The notes under the pieces are model-generated. The model searched no databases. It saw only the letters and a program-made list of their open reading frames with translations, and was not told the origin of the DNA. From assembly GCA_045659025.1 (NCBI GenBank), contig JAZOWA010000066.1, positions 1-21,908 of the forward strand: a stretch of 21,908 nt of DNA, written 5' to 3'. Of this stretch, positions 1 to 7,346 are shown in pieces. The translations under genes and the position numbers were made by a program. The stretch comes from SIG455 sp045659025 (GTDB taxonomy: Bacteria > Bacillota > Clostridia > UMGS1810). Within the stretch, counting starts at the first letter, position 1, and each line of letters begins with the position of its first letter.

Positions 1-104
1 ATAATTCAGGCTACTCTGGAGAAAAAAATCATGTTTCAAATTGAAAGCATTTTTAATCACTTTTTAACAAAATAACATCTATTAACAACAAATTTCTTAA
101 TTTC

Positions 105-1397
105 ATGTCATCAATAGCATATTTTACCCGCTCCCTTAAAAAAGGAGATAAAGAGATTTCCATCTGGATAAGAGTTCATCACCGCAACTCAGATTTGCGC
201 CAATCCCTTCATTTGAGTATCCCAGCGAGGTTTTGGAACAAAAAAAGAGGATGGATAAAGGAGCCCACAGATGATCCGTTCATCAAGGAGAGACTTGACA
301 AGACAGAAGCGGTTCTTAACAATTTGAAACATCACATATATGCACTTCTTATAGACACAGGCAGGCTCTCCTCGAATGACTTAAGAGCTCAAGTAAATAA
401 GGTTCTCAATATAAGGAAAAGGTCAATCAAAGAGGACTACAGCATTTTCCATCAATACCTGTCGCACAAAATCACAGATATGGAGGAGAAATGCTTTCTG
501 AATAGAGGTGAACCATATTCCAAGAATTCAATAGACAACTGGAAAAAATTCAAGGCTCTATGGTCTGCATTCGAAGTCAAGCATTTTAATAGACATCTGA
601 TGTTCGATGAAATAGACATGAGCACTTATTACCTATTTATGGATTATTGCGACAGCTGCATGTACAAGAAAAGCACAAAATACCAATACGCCCGTCTATT
701 CAAAGCTGCACTCAACTATGCACTCGCAGATGGAATTTCCACTAACCGAGTACACTTGAACAGGAATTTTGCCACCCACGCTTCCTGTGAAGCCAATAAA
801 GGAGTCTATCTTACCATGGATGAAATTGTCAAACTTATGAACGCCGAATTTGACAGAAATGATTTCAGGGGCAGGGTAAGAGACTATTTTCTTATAGGGT
901 GTTTTACTGGGCTAAGATTTTCTGACTGCTCATCAATATCCATCAATGATATAGTCCACATGGAAATAGACGGAAACACTCACTCGGCACTGATAAAAAC
1001 ACAAAAGAAAACCAAAAACGAGGTAGCCATCCCTCTCCTCACAAATGATGTTGAGAAAATTCTAATGAAATATGGAGGCAGAATGCCAAAAATCAGCATC
1101 TCAGGGTACAATAAATACATAAAGGAAATATGCAGGAAAGCCGGAATTGTATCCAGAATAAGAACCACAAGTATGGTAGGAGGAAAAGAGGTAGTCCGAT
1201 GGATAACTAAGGATCGCCTCATTTCATCACATACCGCCAGAAGGACATGTATTACAAATCTATATCTTTCCGGTAAACTTGATTTGAAACAAATAAGGGA
1301 CATCAGCGGGCACAAATCAGAACAGGCCTTTTCCCGATATATATGCCTCTCCCAAGAGGAAAATGTAAAGACTATCTTCAAGAGACTTGTACAATAA
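105..1397 (+). CDS. Tyrosine recombinase (phage-integrase family), 430 aa
   Basis: This is a site-specific recombinase that would cut and rejoin DNA through a tyrosine intermediate. The N-terminal ~100 residues look like the arm-binding domain of Bacteroidetes integrases, followed by a SAM-like core-binding domain (about 110-220) and the catalytic domain (about 230-430). Visible catalytic residues are R271 (in TGLRFSD), a lysine in the beta-hairpin (K301/K302), H376 and R379 (HTARR), H403 (SGHKS) and Y412 (SRYI), so the full R-K-H-R-H-Y set is present. The last 32 codons, including H403 and Y412, occur again at 7164-7263. The gene is followed at once by a start-less susC, which suggests that it acts on the adjacent cassettes. 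No clear promoter is visible in 1-104. Family assignment is firm; the substrate sites are inferred. Confidence 0.95.
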   Translation: MSSIAYFTRSLKKGDKEISIWIRVHHRNSDLRQSLHLSIPARFWNKKRGWIKEPTDDPFIKERLDKTEAVLNNLKHHIYALLIDTGRLSSNDLRAQVNKVLNIRKRSIKEDYSIFHQYLSHKITDMEEKCFLNRGEPYSKNSIDNWKKFKALWSAFEVKHFNRHLMFDEIDMSTYYLFMDYCDSCMYKKSTKYQYARLFKAALNYALADGISTNRVHLNRNFATHASCEANKGVYLTMDEIVKLMNAEFDRNDFRGRVRDYFLIGCFTGLRFSDCSSISINDIVHMEIDGNTHSALIKTQKKTKNEVAIPLLTNDVEKILMKYGGRMPKISISGYNKYIKEICRKAGIVSRIRTTSMVGGKEVVRWITKDRLISSHTARRTCITNLYLSGKLDLKQIRDISGHKSEQAFSRYICLSQEENVKTIFKRLVQ

Positions 1398-1398
1398 A
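1298..1398 (+). repeat. Direct repeat, recombinase 3' tail, copy 1
   Basis: This stretch encodes residues 399-430 and the stop codon of the recombinase. It matches 7164-7264 at 100 of 101 bases. The only difference (A1337 against C7203) is a synonymous Arg codon change, CGA to CGC. Similarity falls to about 64% right after the stop codon. Confidence 0.95.
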
Positions 1399-1468
1399 AG
1401 TCGCAACTTAATAATATCAACATTATAACTACCTAATTCTTAAAACAATTGCAATTACTTGCGGTAAC
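1399..1468 (+). promoter_or_regulatory. Conserved leader with candidate recombination core, copy 1
   Basis: An ungapped alignment with 7265-7334 gives 45 identical of 70 bases and ends sharply at GTAAC; the next ten bases match at only three. The best-conserved parts are CAACTTAATA (1404-1413) and CAATTAC-N5-GTAAC (1452-1468). The latter is an imperfect inverted repeat: CAATTAC opposite GTAACTG pairs at six of seven positions around a 5-base spacer. This is the geometry expected of a tyrosine-recombinase core. No TAnnTTTG promoter motif is visible. The recombination role is inferred. Confidence 0.5.
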
Positions 1469-4400
1469 TGCGACTTCATTTGCGCAGAACATCCAAGTAT
1501 CAGGTACTGTTACTGATGCTACTGATGGATCTGCTCTCGTAGGAGCATCTATAGTAGTAAAAGGGACTCTTGTAGGAACATCTACTGACTTGGATGGTAA
1601 ATACTCCATCAATGCACCTGCAGATGCTATTCTTGAGTTCCAGTATGTTGGATACACCACAGTAGAGATGGCTGTAAACGGTCGTACTGCTATCGATGTA
1701 GCTCTTTCACCAGATGCTGAAGCATTGGAAGAGACTATCGTGGTAGCATACGGTGTGGCTAAAAAGTCATCTTTTACAGGTTCTGCCTCACAGATGAAAG
1801 GTGACAAAATCCAGAAACAACAAGTATCAAACATCTCCAAATCTCTGGAAGGTGCTGTAGCTGGTCTTCAGACTTCAAGCTCAAGCGGCACACCAGGTTC
1901 TGCTTCAAGCATTATCATCCGTGGTTTGGGTTCTATCTCTGCTTCACAATCTCCACTTATCGTTGTGGATGGTGTTCCTTATGCAGGTTCATTGAACTCA
2001 ATCTCCACTCAGGATATTGAGTCTTTGGTAGTTTTGAAAGATGCTGCTGCTAACTCAATGTATGGTGCTCGTGGTTCTAACGGTGTTATCGTTATCACTA
2101 CCCGCCAAGCTAAAACTGACAATCTTCAGGTATCATTCGATGCTCGTATAGGTATGAATGACAGAGGTGTAGCACCTTATGATGTTATTACCAACCCTGG
2201 TGAATACTATGAGATGATGTATGAGTCTATCAGCAACTCTCTATACAACGCTGGATATTCAAGAGCTTATGCCAATGAGTACACTGCCAAAAACCTTATT
2301 AGCCAGTATTTGAAATACAATATATACCAAGGTATTGCTGATGATGCTATCATCGATCCTACCACCGGCAAACTCAATCCTGCTGCAAAAACTCTCAAGT
2401 GGAATGACAATTGGGGTACCGACAGCTTTGAGAAAGGAATGCGTCAGGAGTACAACTTGAATATCACAGGCGGTACTGCCAATACCAAAGCATACGCTTC
2501 CATCTCTTATCTTGACGATAATGGATATGTAGTGAACTCTGGATTCACCCGTATTTCTGCACGTGCCAAAGTAGACCAGAATATCGGTAAATTCATCAAA
2601 GCAGGTGTCAACCTTGCTTATTCAAACACTGAACAGAAACAGTTCGGTAGCACCGGTTCAAACTACTCAAATATCTTCATGTTCTCACAGCAAATTGGTC
2701 CTATCTATCCTATCTATCTATATGATGCAGATGGTAAGAGAGTTAAGGATGCCAATGGCAACGATAAATATGACTTCGGTACTGAGTACCAGCGTCCTTA
2801 CGCAATGGAGCAAAACCCTCTTGCTGTTGCAAAAGAAGGTTTGAATGATTTCGTCAGAGACAACATCTCCTCAAGAGCATATGTTGATGTAAACATTCTT
2901 AAAGATTTGAAATTCACTGCAAACATTGCATACGACGTTATTCTTGGAACAAATACTGAGTTCACTACCCCTATCGGTGGAGATGCTGCAAGTGTTGGTG
3001 GTCGTGGTTACAAATACTCTAGCAGAAATGGCTCATTGAATGCTAACCAGCTTTTGAACTATACTCCTACTTTTGGCAAACACTCTATCAATATTCTTCT
3101 TGGTCACGAGACTCTAAAAGAACATTATAACTACTTGCTTGGTCATATGACCAATTTCAAGGACCCTACCAACCCTGAGTTTTCAAACGGTGCTATGATT
3201 CAAGACTTGACTTCATATACAGAGGACTATGCTCTTGAGGGTTATTTTGCAAGAGCTGAATACTCATATGCTGACAAATACTATGTATCTGGTTCTTATC
3301 GTCGTGACGCTTCTTCGAGATTTGCTCCTGAAGTACGTTGGGGTAACTTCTGGTCAGTTGGTGCATCTTGGAGAATATCCGAAGAGAACTTCCTTAAAGG
3401 CAACGATGTCCTAACCAATGCAAGACTTAAAGCCAGCTACGGTACTCAAGGTAACGATGCCCTTGGTTACTCTACACTATATCTCGACCTTTACACTATC
3501 TCACGTGTAGATGGTGAACACGGTCTAACCAAAACATTCCGTGGCAACCCTGAACTTACTTGGGAGAAATCCAATAACTTCAATGCCGGTATCGAACTTG
3601 GCTTATGGCACAGATTGAACATCTCTGCAGAATATTTCATCAAAGAGACCAAAGATATGCTTTACGCACGTCCGCTACCTCCATCAGAAGGTAATCCTTC
3701 ATGGAAATATGTAAATGATATTGACATGAAGAACACAGGTATCGAGTTCGAAGTATCAGCTGACTTGGTTAAGACCAATAATGTTTCTTGGAATCTAACT
3801 ATCAATGGCACTCACTATAAGAACGAATTGACCAAACTTCCTTCTGACAAAGATCAGGAAAACGGTTATCAATCTGGTAGCTACTGGAGAAAACTCGGTG
3901 GTTCTATCTACGATTACTATACTTACGAATATGCAGGTATCGATCCTGTAAATGGTAAGGCTACCTATAATAAATACCTGAAAGATGAGGAAGGTAATGA
4001 GACCGGTGAAATTGAGAAAGTTTACAAAACTTCAGAAGCGACTCTTCGTCAAATCGGCAAATCACCTATTCCTGCACTATTCGGAGGTATCAGCACCTCA
4101 GTTGAGGCTTACGGAGTAGACCTATCTATTTCAGGAGCATATCAAATCGGTGGCTGGGCTTGGGATAGCGTATACCAAGGAATGATGAATCCTGGTGGTG
4201 CTGGTGAAAACATGCACACCGATATGTTCAACCGTTGGACTCCTCTAAACAAGAACGCAAATGTTCACGCATTGAGCTATCAGGATCAGGATGCGAATGC
4301 TTCATCAGACCGCTGGTTGACTTCTGCATCATACTTCTCACTACGCAATGTAACCTTAGGTTATAGTCTTCCATCAAATATCCTTAAGAAGAGTCCTATC

Positions 4401-4550
4401 TCCAAGGTAAGAATTTACTTGGCAGGTGACAACCTATGGCTTAAGTCAGCCAGAAAAGGTTTTGACCCTCGTCAATCATTCTCAGGAAGCACCGGTTACA
4501 TTTACTCGGCTCTAGCAACTTACTCTGTAGGTTTGAATATCGTATTCTAG
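1449..4550 (+). CDS. SusC-family TonB-dependent outer-membrane transporter, 5'-truncated (no normal start or signal peptide)
   Basis: This protein would form an outer-membrane beta-barrel that imports a ligand captured by the SusD partner, powered by TonB. After the end of a signal peptide (cleavage likely after SFA) come a carboxypeptidase-regulatory-like domain (about 15-95), a TonB-box-like EETIVVAYG, a plug domain with the family hallmarks IIIRGLGS and VLKDAAANSMYGARGSNGVI, and a barrel ending in aromatic-rich SVGLNIVF. The length (about 1030 aa) is normal. The 5' end is not: the frame opens only at 1437 after TAA at 1434, and the first possible start is TTG at 1449. That gives MQLLAVTATSFAQ, too short and lacking a basic N-region. 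It lies 51 bases after the recombinase stop with no visible promoter. It is probably a silent copy that needs a start supplied by recombination; TTG initiation by read-through is the alternative. Confidence 0.9.
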   Translation: MQLLAVTATSFAQNIQVSGTVTDATDGSALVGASIVVKGTLVGTSTDLDGKYSINAPADAILEFQYVGYTTVEMAVNGRTAIDVALSPDAEALEETIVVAYGVAKKSSFTGSASQMKGDKIQKQQVSNISKSLEGAVAGLQTSSSSGTPGSASSIIIRGLGSISASQSPLIVVDGVPYAGSLNSISTQDIESLVVLKDAAANSMYGARGSNGVIVITTRQAKTDNLQVSFDARIGMNDRGVAPYDVITNPGEYYEMMYESISNSLYNAGYSRAYANEYTAKNLISQYLKYNIYQGIADDAIIDPTTGKLNPAAKTLKWNDNWGTDSFEKGMRQEYNLNITGGTANTKAYASISYLDDNGYVVNSGFTRISARAKVDQNIGKFIKAGVNLAYSNTEQKQFGSTGSNYSNIFMFSQQIGPIYPIYLYDADGKRVKDANGNDKYDFGTEYQRPYAMEQNPLAVAKEGLNDFVRDNISSRAYVDVNILKDLKFTANIAYDVILGTNTEFTTPIGGDAASVGGRGYKYSSRNGSLNANQLLNYTPTFGKHSINILLGHETLKEHYNYLLGHMTNFKDPTNPEFSNGAMIQDLTSYTEDYALEGYFARAEYSYADKYYVSGSYRRDASSRFAPEVRWGNFWSVGASWRISEENFLKGNDVLTNARLKASYGTQGNDALGYSTLYLDLYTISRVDGEHGLTKTFRGNPELTWEKSNNFNAGIELGLWHRLNISAEYFIKETKDMLYARPLPPSEGNPSWKYVNDIDMKNTGIEFEVSADLVKTNNVSWNLTINGTHYKNELTKLPSDKDQENGYQSGSYWRKLGGSIYDYYTYEYAGIDPVNGKATYNKYLKDEEGNETGEIEKVYKTSEATLRQIGKSPIPALFGGISTSVEAYGVDLSISGAYQIGGWAWDSVYQGMMNPGGAGENMHTDMFNRWTPLNKNANVHALSYQDQDANASSDRWLTSASYFSLRNVTLGYSLPSNILKKSPISKVRIYLAGDNLWLKSARKGFDPRQSFSGSTGYIYSALATYSVGLNIVF

Positions 4551-4578
4551 TATAATGTTTAATATAGGAGAATATAAT

Positions 4579-6078
4579 ATGAAAATATTAAAATATATAT
4601 CAGCTTCAGTAGTGGCATCAGTACTTCTTTTGAGCTCTTGTTCTCAAGACTTTACAGATGTAAAAAATACTGCTTATCTTGACTCTAAAACTGCTGCGGA
4701 GATAGCTGCTTCTGATCCTAGCGCATTGGAATCATATCTTCTTGGTGCATTCTCATTCCTGGTACAGTTTGACGTTTCCGGCAACTCTGCTCACGATGAC
4801 TTCTCACACATGTCTGTTCTTCACTCTACAGATATGATGGGTGGTGATATCGCGATGAGTGCTTCTCACTGGTTCAACTATGACTATCAACACGATAATC
4901 ACGAGTTCAACTACCGTCGTACACTTGTTGACTGGTCAACATATTACACTACCATTGCTAAAGCTAATGAGATTATCTCTTTCTTCCCTGAAGAACCTGC
5001 TGACATTCAAGCTAAAGGTGTAATGGCTCATGGTTATGCACTTAGAGCATTCGCATACTACTACCTTATCCAACTTTACCAACATCCAGTGACCACCTCC
5101 GGTGATGTTAACTGGGATGCTCCTGGTGTACCTATGTACTATGTAGCTCCAGATGGTCTTACTACTGAGGAACAAGAGACAAGAAAAGGTCGTAACACCG
5201 TAAGAATGGTATATGAGCAAATTGAAAGTGACCTTCTTAAAGCAGTTGCTCTTTTGGAACAGGGTTATGTAAGACCTTCAAAAAACTACATTGATGCATC
5301 TGTAGCTAATGGTCTTTTGGCTCGTTACTACCTTCTAAGCCAGCAGTGGGACAAAGCAATAAGCGCTGCACAGAAAGCATATTCAGGCTACACATTGGAT
5401 CCTAAGATTACAAATGCTTTCAATGATATTACTCATAGTGAGTGGATGTGGGGCTTTGATCACAATGCTGAAACTCAGACCACATATGCATCATTCTTCT
5501 CGCATATCTCCAACTTATCAGGAGGTTATGCTGGTCTTGCATATGCATCAAGACTAATTGATGCAAAACTTTACGAATCAATTCCTGAAACTGACATTCG
5601 TAAAACATTCTTCAATGGTCCAGAAGGTGATGCAACTCAGACATCTGCTGGTGCTAAACTTCCTTACGCAGGTCTTAAATTCGGATGGCTTGCCGGATGG
5701 GTTATGGACTATATGTATATGAGAGCACCTGAGATGTACTTGATCGAGGCTGAAGCACAGGCTCACCTTGGTCACGGTGACCTTGCAGCACAAGCACTTG
5801 CTCCACTTATGAAAGTTCGTGATAAAGGATGGCATGCTTCTTCAATGACCGTTGAGGATGTATACCAACAACGCCGTATTGAACTATGGGGTGAAGGTTT
5901 CTCTTTCTTCGATCTTAAACGTCTGAACAAAGGAATTGACCGTAACTATGCAGGTAACAACCACCTTCCTGGTTATCAGTTGACAATCCCAGCTCTTGCA
6001 AAAACATGGATCTACCAGATTCCAAATAGAGAAATGCAGGAGAACACTGCTTTGACAGATGAAGATCAAAATGAATAA
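4579..6078 (+). CDS. SusD/RagB-family surface lipoprotein, 499 aa
   Basis: This is the nutrient-binding lid that pairs with the SusC transporter at the cell surface. The chosen start is ATG 4579, preceded by AGGAG at 4566-4570. It gives a proper lipoprotein signal ending LLLSSC, with C21 as the lipid-modified residue. An upstream in-frame ATG at 4555 would add eight non-signal residues. The body has the helical TPR-like fold region of the family (for example VMAHGYALRAFAYYYLIQLY) and the C-terminal pattern in which RAPEMYLIEAEA is followed by QRRIELWGEGFSFFDLKR. It lies 28 bases after susC and 19 before the next gene, so the three form one operon. It is intact, but it depends on whatever drives susC. 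The ligand cannot be read from sequence. Confidence 0.95.
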   Translation: MKILKYISASVVASVLLLSSCSQDFTDVKNTAYLDSKTAAEIAASDPSALESYLLGAFSFLVQFDVSGNSAHDDFSHMSVLHSTDMMGGDIAMSASHWFNYDYQHDNHEFNYRRTLVDWSTYYTTIAKANEIISFFPEEPADIQAKGVMAHGYALRAFAYYYLIQLYQHPVTTSGDVNWDAPGVPMYYVAPDGLTTEEQETRKGRNTVRMVYEQIESDLLKAVALLEQGYVRPSKNYIDASVANGLLARYYLLSQQWDKAISAAQKAYSGYTLDPKITNAFNDITHSEWMWGFDHNAETQTTYASFFSHISNLSGGYAGLAYASRLIDAKLYESIPETDIRKTFFNGPEGDATQTSAGAKLPYAGLKFGWLAGWVMDYMYMRAPEMYLIEAEAQAHLGHGDLAAQALAPLMKVRDKGWHASSMTVEDVYQQRRIELWGEGFSFFDLKRLNKGIDRNYAGNNHLPGYQLTIPALAKTWIYQIPNREMQENTALTDEDQNE

Positions 6079-6097
6079 TCTTTAAAACGGGACAAAA

Positions 6098-6946
6098 ATG
6101 AAAAGAAATATTTTAAGACTATTATCGATTTCAGTAGCAGTAGTGCTTTCATTAGCCTCTTGTTCTGAAGCTTTGACAAAAGCAGAAATAGAGTCTGGAT
6201 GGAATGCAAATTCTGCGAATATTCCTACTGTTACACTTGGAGAACTTTCTCTCCAGGGTAAAGGTCAAGATGTAGTGATTTCAGGTTCATCTGTAACTAC
6301 AAGCGGTGAGCTTTTGGAGGCTGGTATCCAATTCTCTACTACTGAGGACTTTAATCCTAATGCTACAACTTATGTTATAGTGGAAGATATTACCACTATC
6401 GGCAATGTGGTGGCAAAGTTAGGTGCTGCAACTACTTACTATGTAAGAGCTTATGCTATTGTTGGAGAGGGTTCTGGCTATAGTGATGTTAAATCTATCA
6501 CCACTAAAGACCTTCCTCTTATCGACAAAGTATGTGGCACATTCAAAGGCACTGTAGTATCTCAGGCTTATGGTGATGCATATACATCAACAATCGTAGT
6601 AGAACCAGGTACAACTGAAGGCACTGTAATTATTTACAATATTGAACCATATTATGCTGGAAAAGGATACGTTCAAGGCACTGGTCTTAACTACGTTGAA
6701 GCTGTCCTTGACGAAGTCAATGGAGCAATATTGGTAGCTGTTGGTACCGACGCACACCTTGGTGGCAGAATGATAGCAGGTATCAATACCAGTGACTGGA
6801 CTACCGCCACAAACTATGCTCCTCTAACATTTGTATCACAAAATGGTGGTTCGGTTCTATACCAAACCAATGGTTTTGGTACAATACTGCCAGACGGATC
6901 AGCAGAAGACAATTATGCTGGAGCTGTTAAATATACCAGACAATAG
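6098..6946 (+). CDS. Surface lipoprotein of a SusC/D locus, 282 aa
   Basis: The start ATG 6098 gives a lipoprotein signal (MKRNILRLLS, hydrophobic stretch, then LASC) with C22 as the lipidation site. Residues about 45-135 resemble a fibronectin type III-like beta domain: alternating strands, TTYYVRAYAIVGEGSGYSDV near its end, and a TTKD linker. The C-terminal half (about 145-282) is a beta-rich domain that I do not recognise. Its place as third gene after susC and susD matches the SusE/SusF-type auxiliary binding lipoproteins, but family membership is inferred from position and architecture only. The shared terminator begins 26 bases after its stop. Confidence 0.8.
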   Translation: MKRNILRLLSISVAVVLSLASCSEALTKAEIESGWNANSANIPTVTLGELSLQGKGQDVVISGSSVTTSGELLEAGIQFSTTEDFNPNATTYVIVEDITTIGNVVAKLGAATTYYVRAYAIVGEGSGYSDVKSITTKDLPLIDKVCGTFKGTVVSQAYGDAYTSTIVVEPGTTEGTVIIYNIEPYYAGKGYVQGTGLNYVEAVLDEVNGAILVAVGTDAHLGGRMIAGINTSDWTTATNYAPLTFVSQNGGSVLYQTNGFGTILPDGSAEDNYAGAVKYTRQ

Positions 6947-6970
6947 TTGACTCGCTAAAACATTACCATT

Positions 6971-7163
6971 AGAGGCTGGCACACAATGTCAGCCTCTTTT
7001 TTATCCGCTCGTGCAATTCGATGGCCACATGTGTAGTGCTCAGAATGGTCTATAAGTAGGTGTAATGTGGCTTCTGCGGCCTATTAGGCTGCAGAGGCCA
7101 CACTGAATGCTACAAGACAGCGCTGCAAAAGGGGTTCATGTGGCTTCCGAATTGCATAAAAAT
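6971..7163 (+). repeat. Cassette-end repeat A: terminator plus 147-base multi-stem palindrome
   Basis: It aligns without gaps to 8205-8397; the right half from 7081 to 7157 is identical at 76 of 77 bases. The part from 7011 to 7157 folds on itself. The outer arms 7011-7031 and 7137-7157 pair at 17 of 21 positions. The middle arms 7032-7043 and 7103-7114 pair at 11 of 12 counting two G-T pairs. The inner arms 7066-7081 and 7087-7102 pair at all 16 positions (two G-T) around loop TATTA. One 22-base segment is left unpaired on each side (7044-7065 and 7115-7136). Because it lies beyond a terminator, it probably acts as DNA. The layout recalls folded attC sites, but no integron core boxes are visible. 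Confidence 0.75.
6972..7002 (+). terminator. Rho-independent terminator, cassette 1
   Basis: The stem is GAGGCTGGCA (6972-6981) with TGTCAGCCTC (6987-6996), including one G-T pair, around loop CACAA, followed by six T. It is identical to 8206-8236 and ends the susC-susD-lipoprotein transcript before the palindrome. Confidence 0.9.
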
Positions 7164-7263
7164 GGACATCAGCGGGCACAAATCAGAACAGGCCTTTTCC
7201 CGCTATATATGCCTCTCCCAAGAGGAAAATGTAAAGACTATCTTCAAGAGACTTGTACAATAA
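7162..7263 (+). pseudogene. Recombinase 3' fragment (33-codon ORF with H and Tyr catalytic residues), copy 2
   Basis: This duplicates the last 32 codons of the recombinase at 105-1397 (bases 7164-7264 match 1298-1398 at 100 of 101). The junction places an in-frame ATG at 7162, so it reads MDISGHKSEQAFSRYI and continues to the normal stop. It contains the third catalytic His and the nucleophilic Tyr but none of the rest of the enzyme. It is most likely the recombinase tail carried at the head of cassette 2. If cassette 1 were lost, it would complete the recombinase gene again. Whether the short ORF is ever translated is unknown. Confidence 0.85.
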
Positions 7264-7264
7264 A

Positions 7265-7334
7265 TGATACAACTTAATAGTATCACCACTACAATATCCT
7301 GACTCTTCGTTTTATATCAATTACTGCATGTAAC
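7265..7334 (+). promoter_or_regulatory. Conserved leader with candidate recombination core, copy 2
   Basis: It is the counterpart of 1399-1468 at a constant offset of 5866 bases, 45 of 70 identical. It contains CAACTTAATA (7270-7279) and CAATTAC-N5-GTAAC (7318-7334), after which the copies diverge. The downstream reading frames differ by one base relative to this alignment, so the leader is conserved as DNA and not as a peptide. No promoter is visible. Confidence 0.5.
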
Positions 7335-7346
7335 GTAGAGCACCAT

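Larger units (their letters stand above)
1298..7163 (+). mobile_element. Putative recombination cassette 1 (recombinase tail, leader, susC-susD-lipoprotein, terminator, palindrome)
   Basis: The limits are set by comparison with the second unit (7164-8397). Both begin at GGACATCAGCGGGCAC inside the recombinase gene and both end with the same terminator-palindrome block. The left boundary falls in codon 398 of the recombinase gene. The right boundary is where the palindromic block stops and the second copy of the recombinase tail begins. Both offsets (5866 and 1234 bases) hold without gaps across the repeated ends, while the cargo is unrelated. That these are mobile or exchangeable units is inferred; no circular form can be seen here. 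Confidence 0.55.

Noticed and set aside
1..104. A left end of the array or a promoter ahead of the recombinase gene
   Set aside because: I see no copy of the leader motif, palindrome or recombinase tail here, and no TAnnTTTG with a spaced TTG. The stretch is A/T-rich and otherwise unremarkable.
1398..1476. 8-base inverted repeat AAGTCGCA (1398-1405) and TGCGACTT (1469-1476) around the leader
   Set aside because: The matching positions in the second leader (7264-7342) do not form an inverted repeat, so this is probably chance, unlike the conserved CAATTAC-N5-GTAAC.
980..1840. Antisense ORFs over the recombinase and the susC 5' end (980-1423, 1433-1840)
   Set aside because: They are shadows of strong coding frames on the plus strand, with no domain or start context of their own.
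7011..7157. A true integron attC site
   Set aside because: The palindrome resembles attC in shape, but I do not find the RYYYAAC and GTTRRRY core boxes, and the recombinase is a Bacteroidetes-type integrase without a visible IntI-specific insert. Only the analogy is kept.
7011..7157. A MITE with 21-base terminal inverted repeats
   Set aside because: The duplicated block also includes the terminator outside the arms (from 6971) and ends at a fixed junction at 7163. I see no target-site duplication. It is not fully excluded without a genome-wide copy list.
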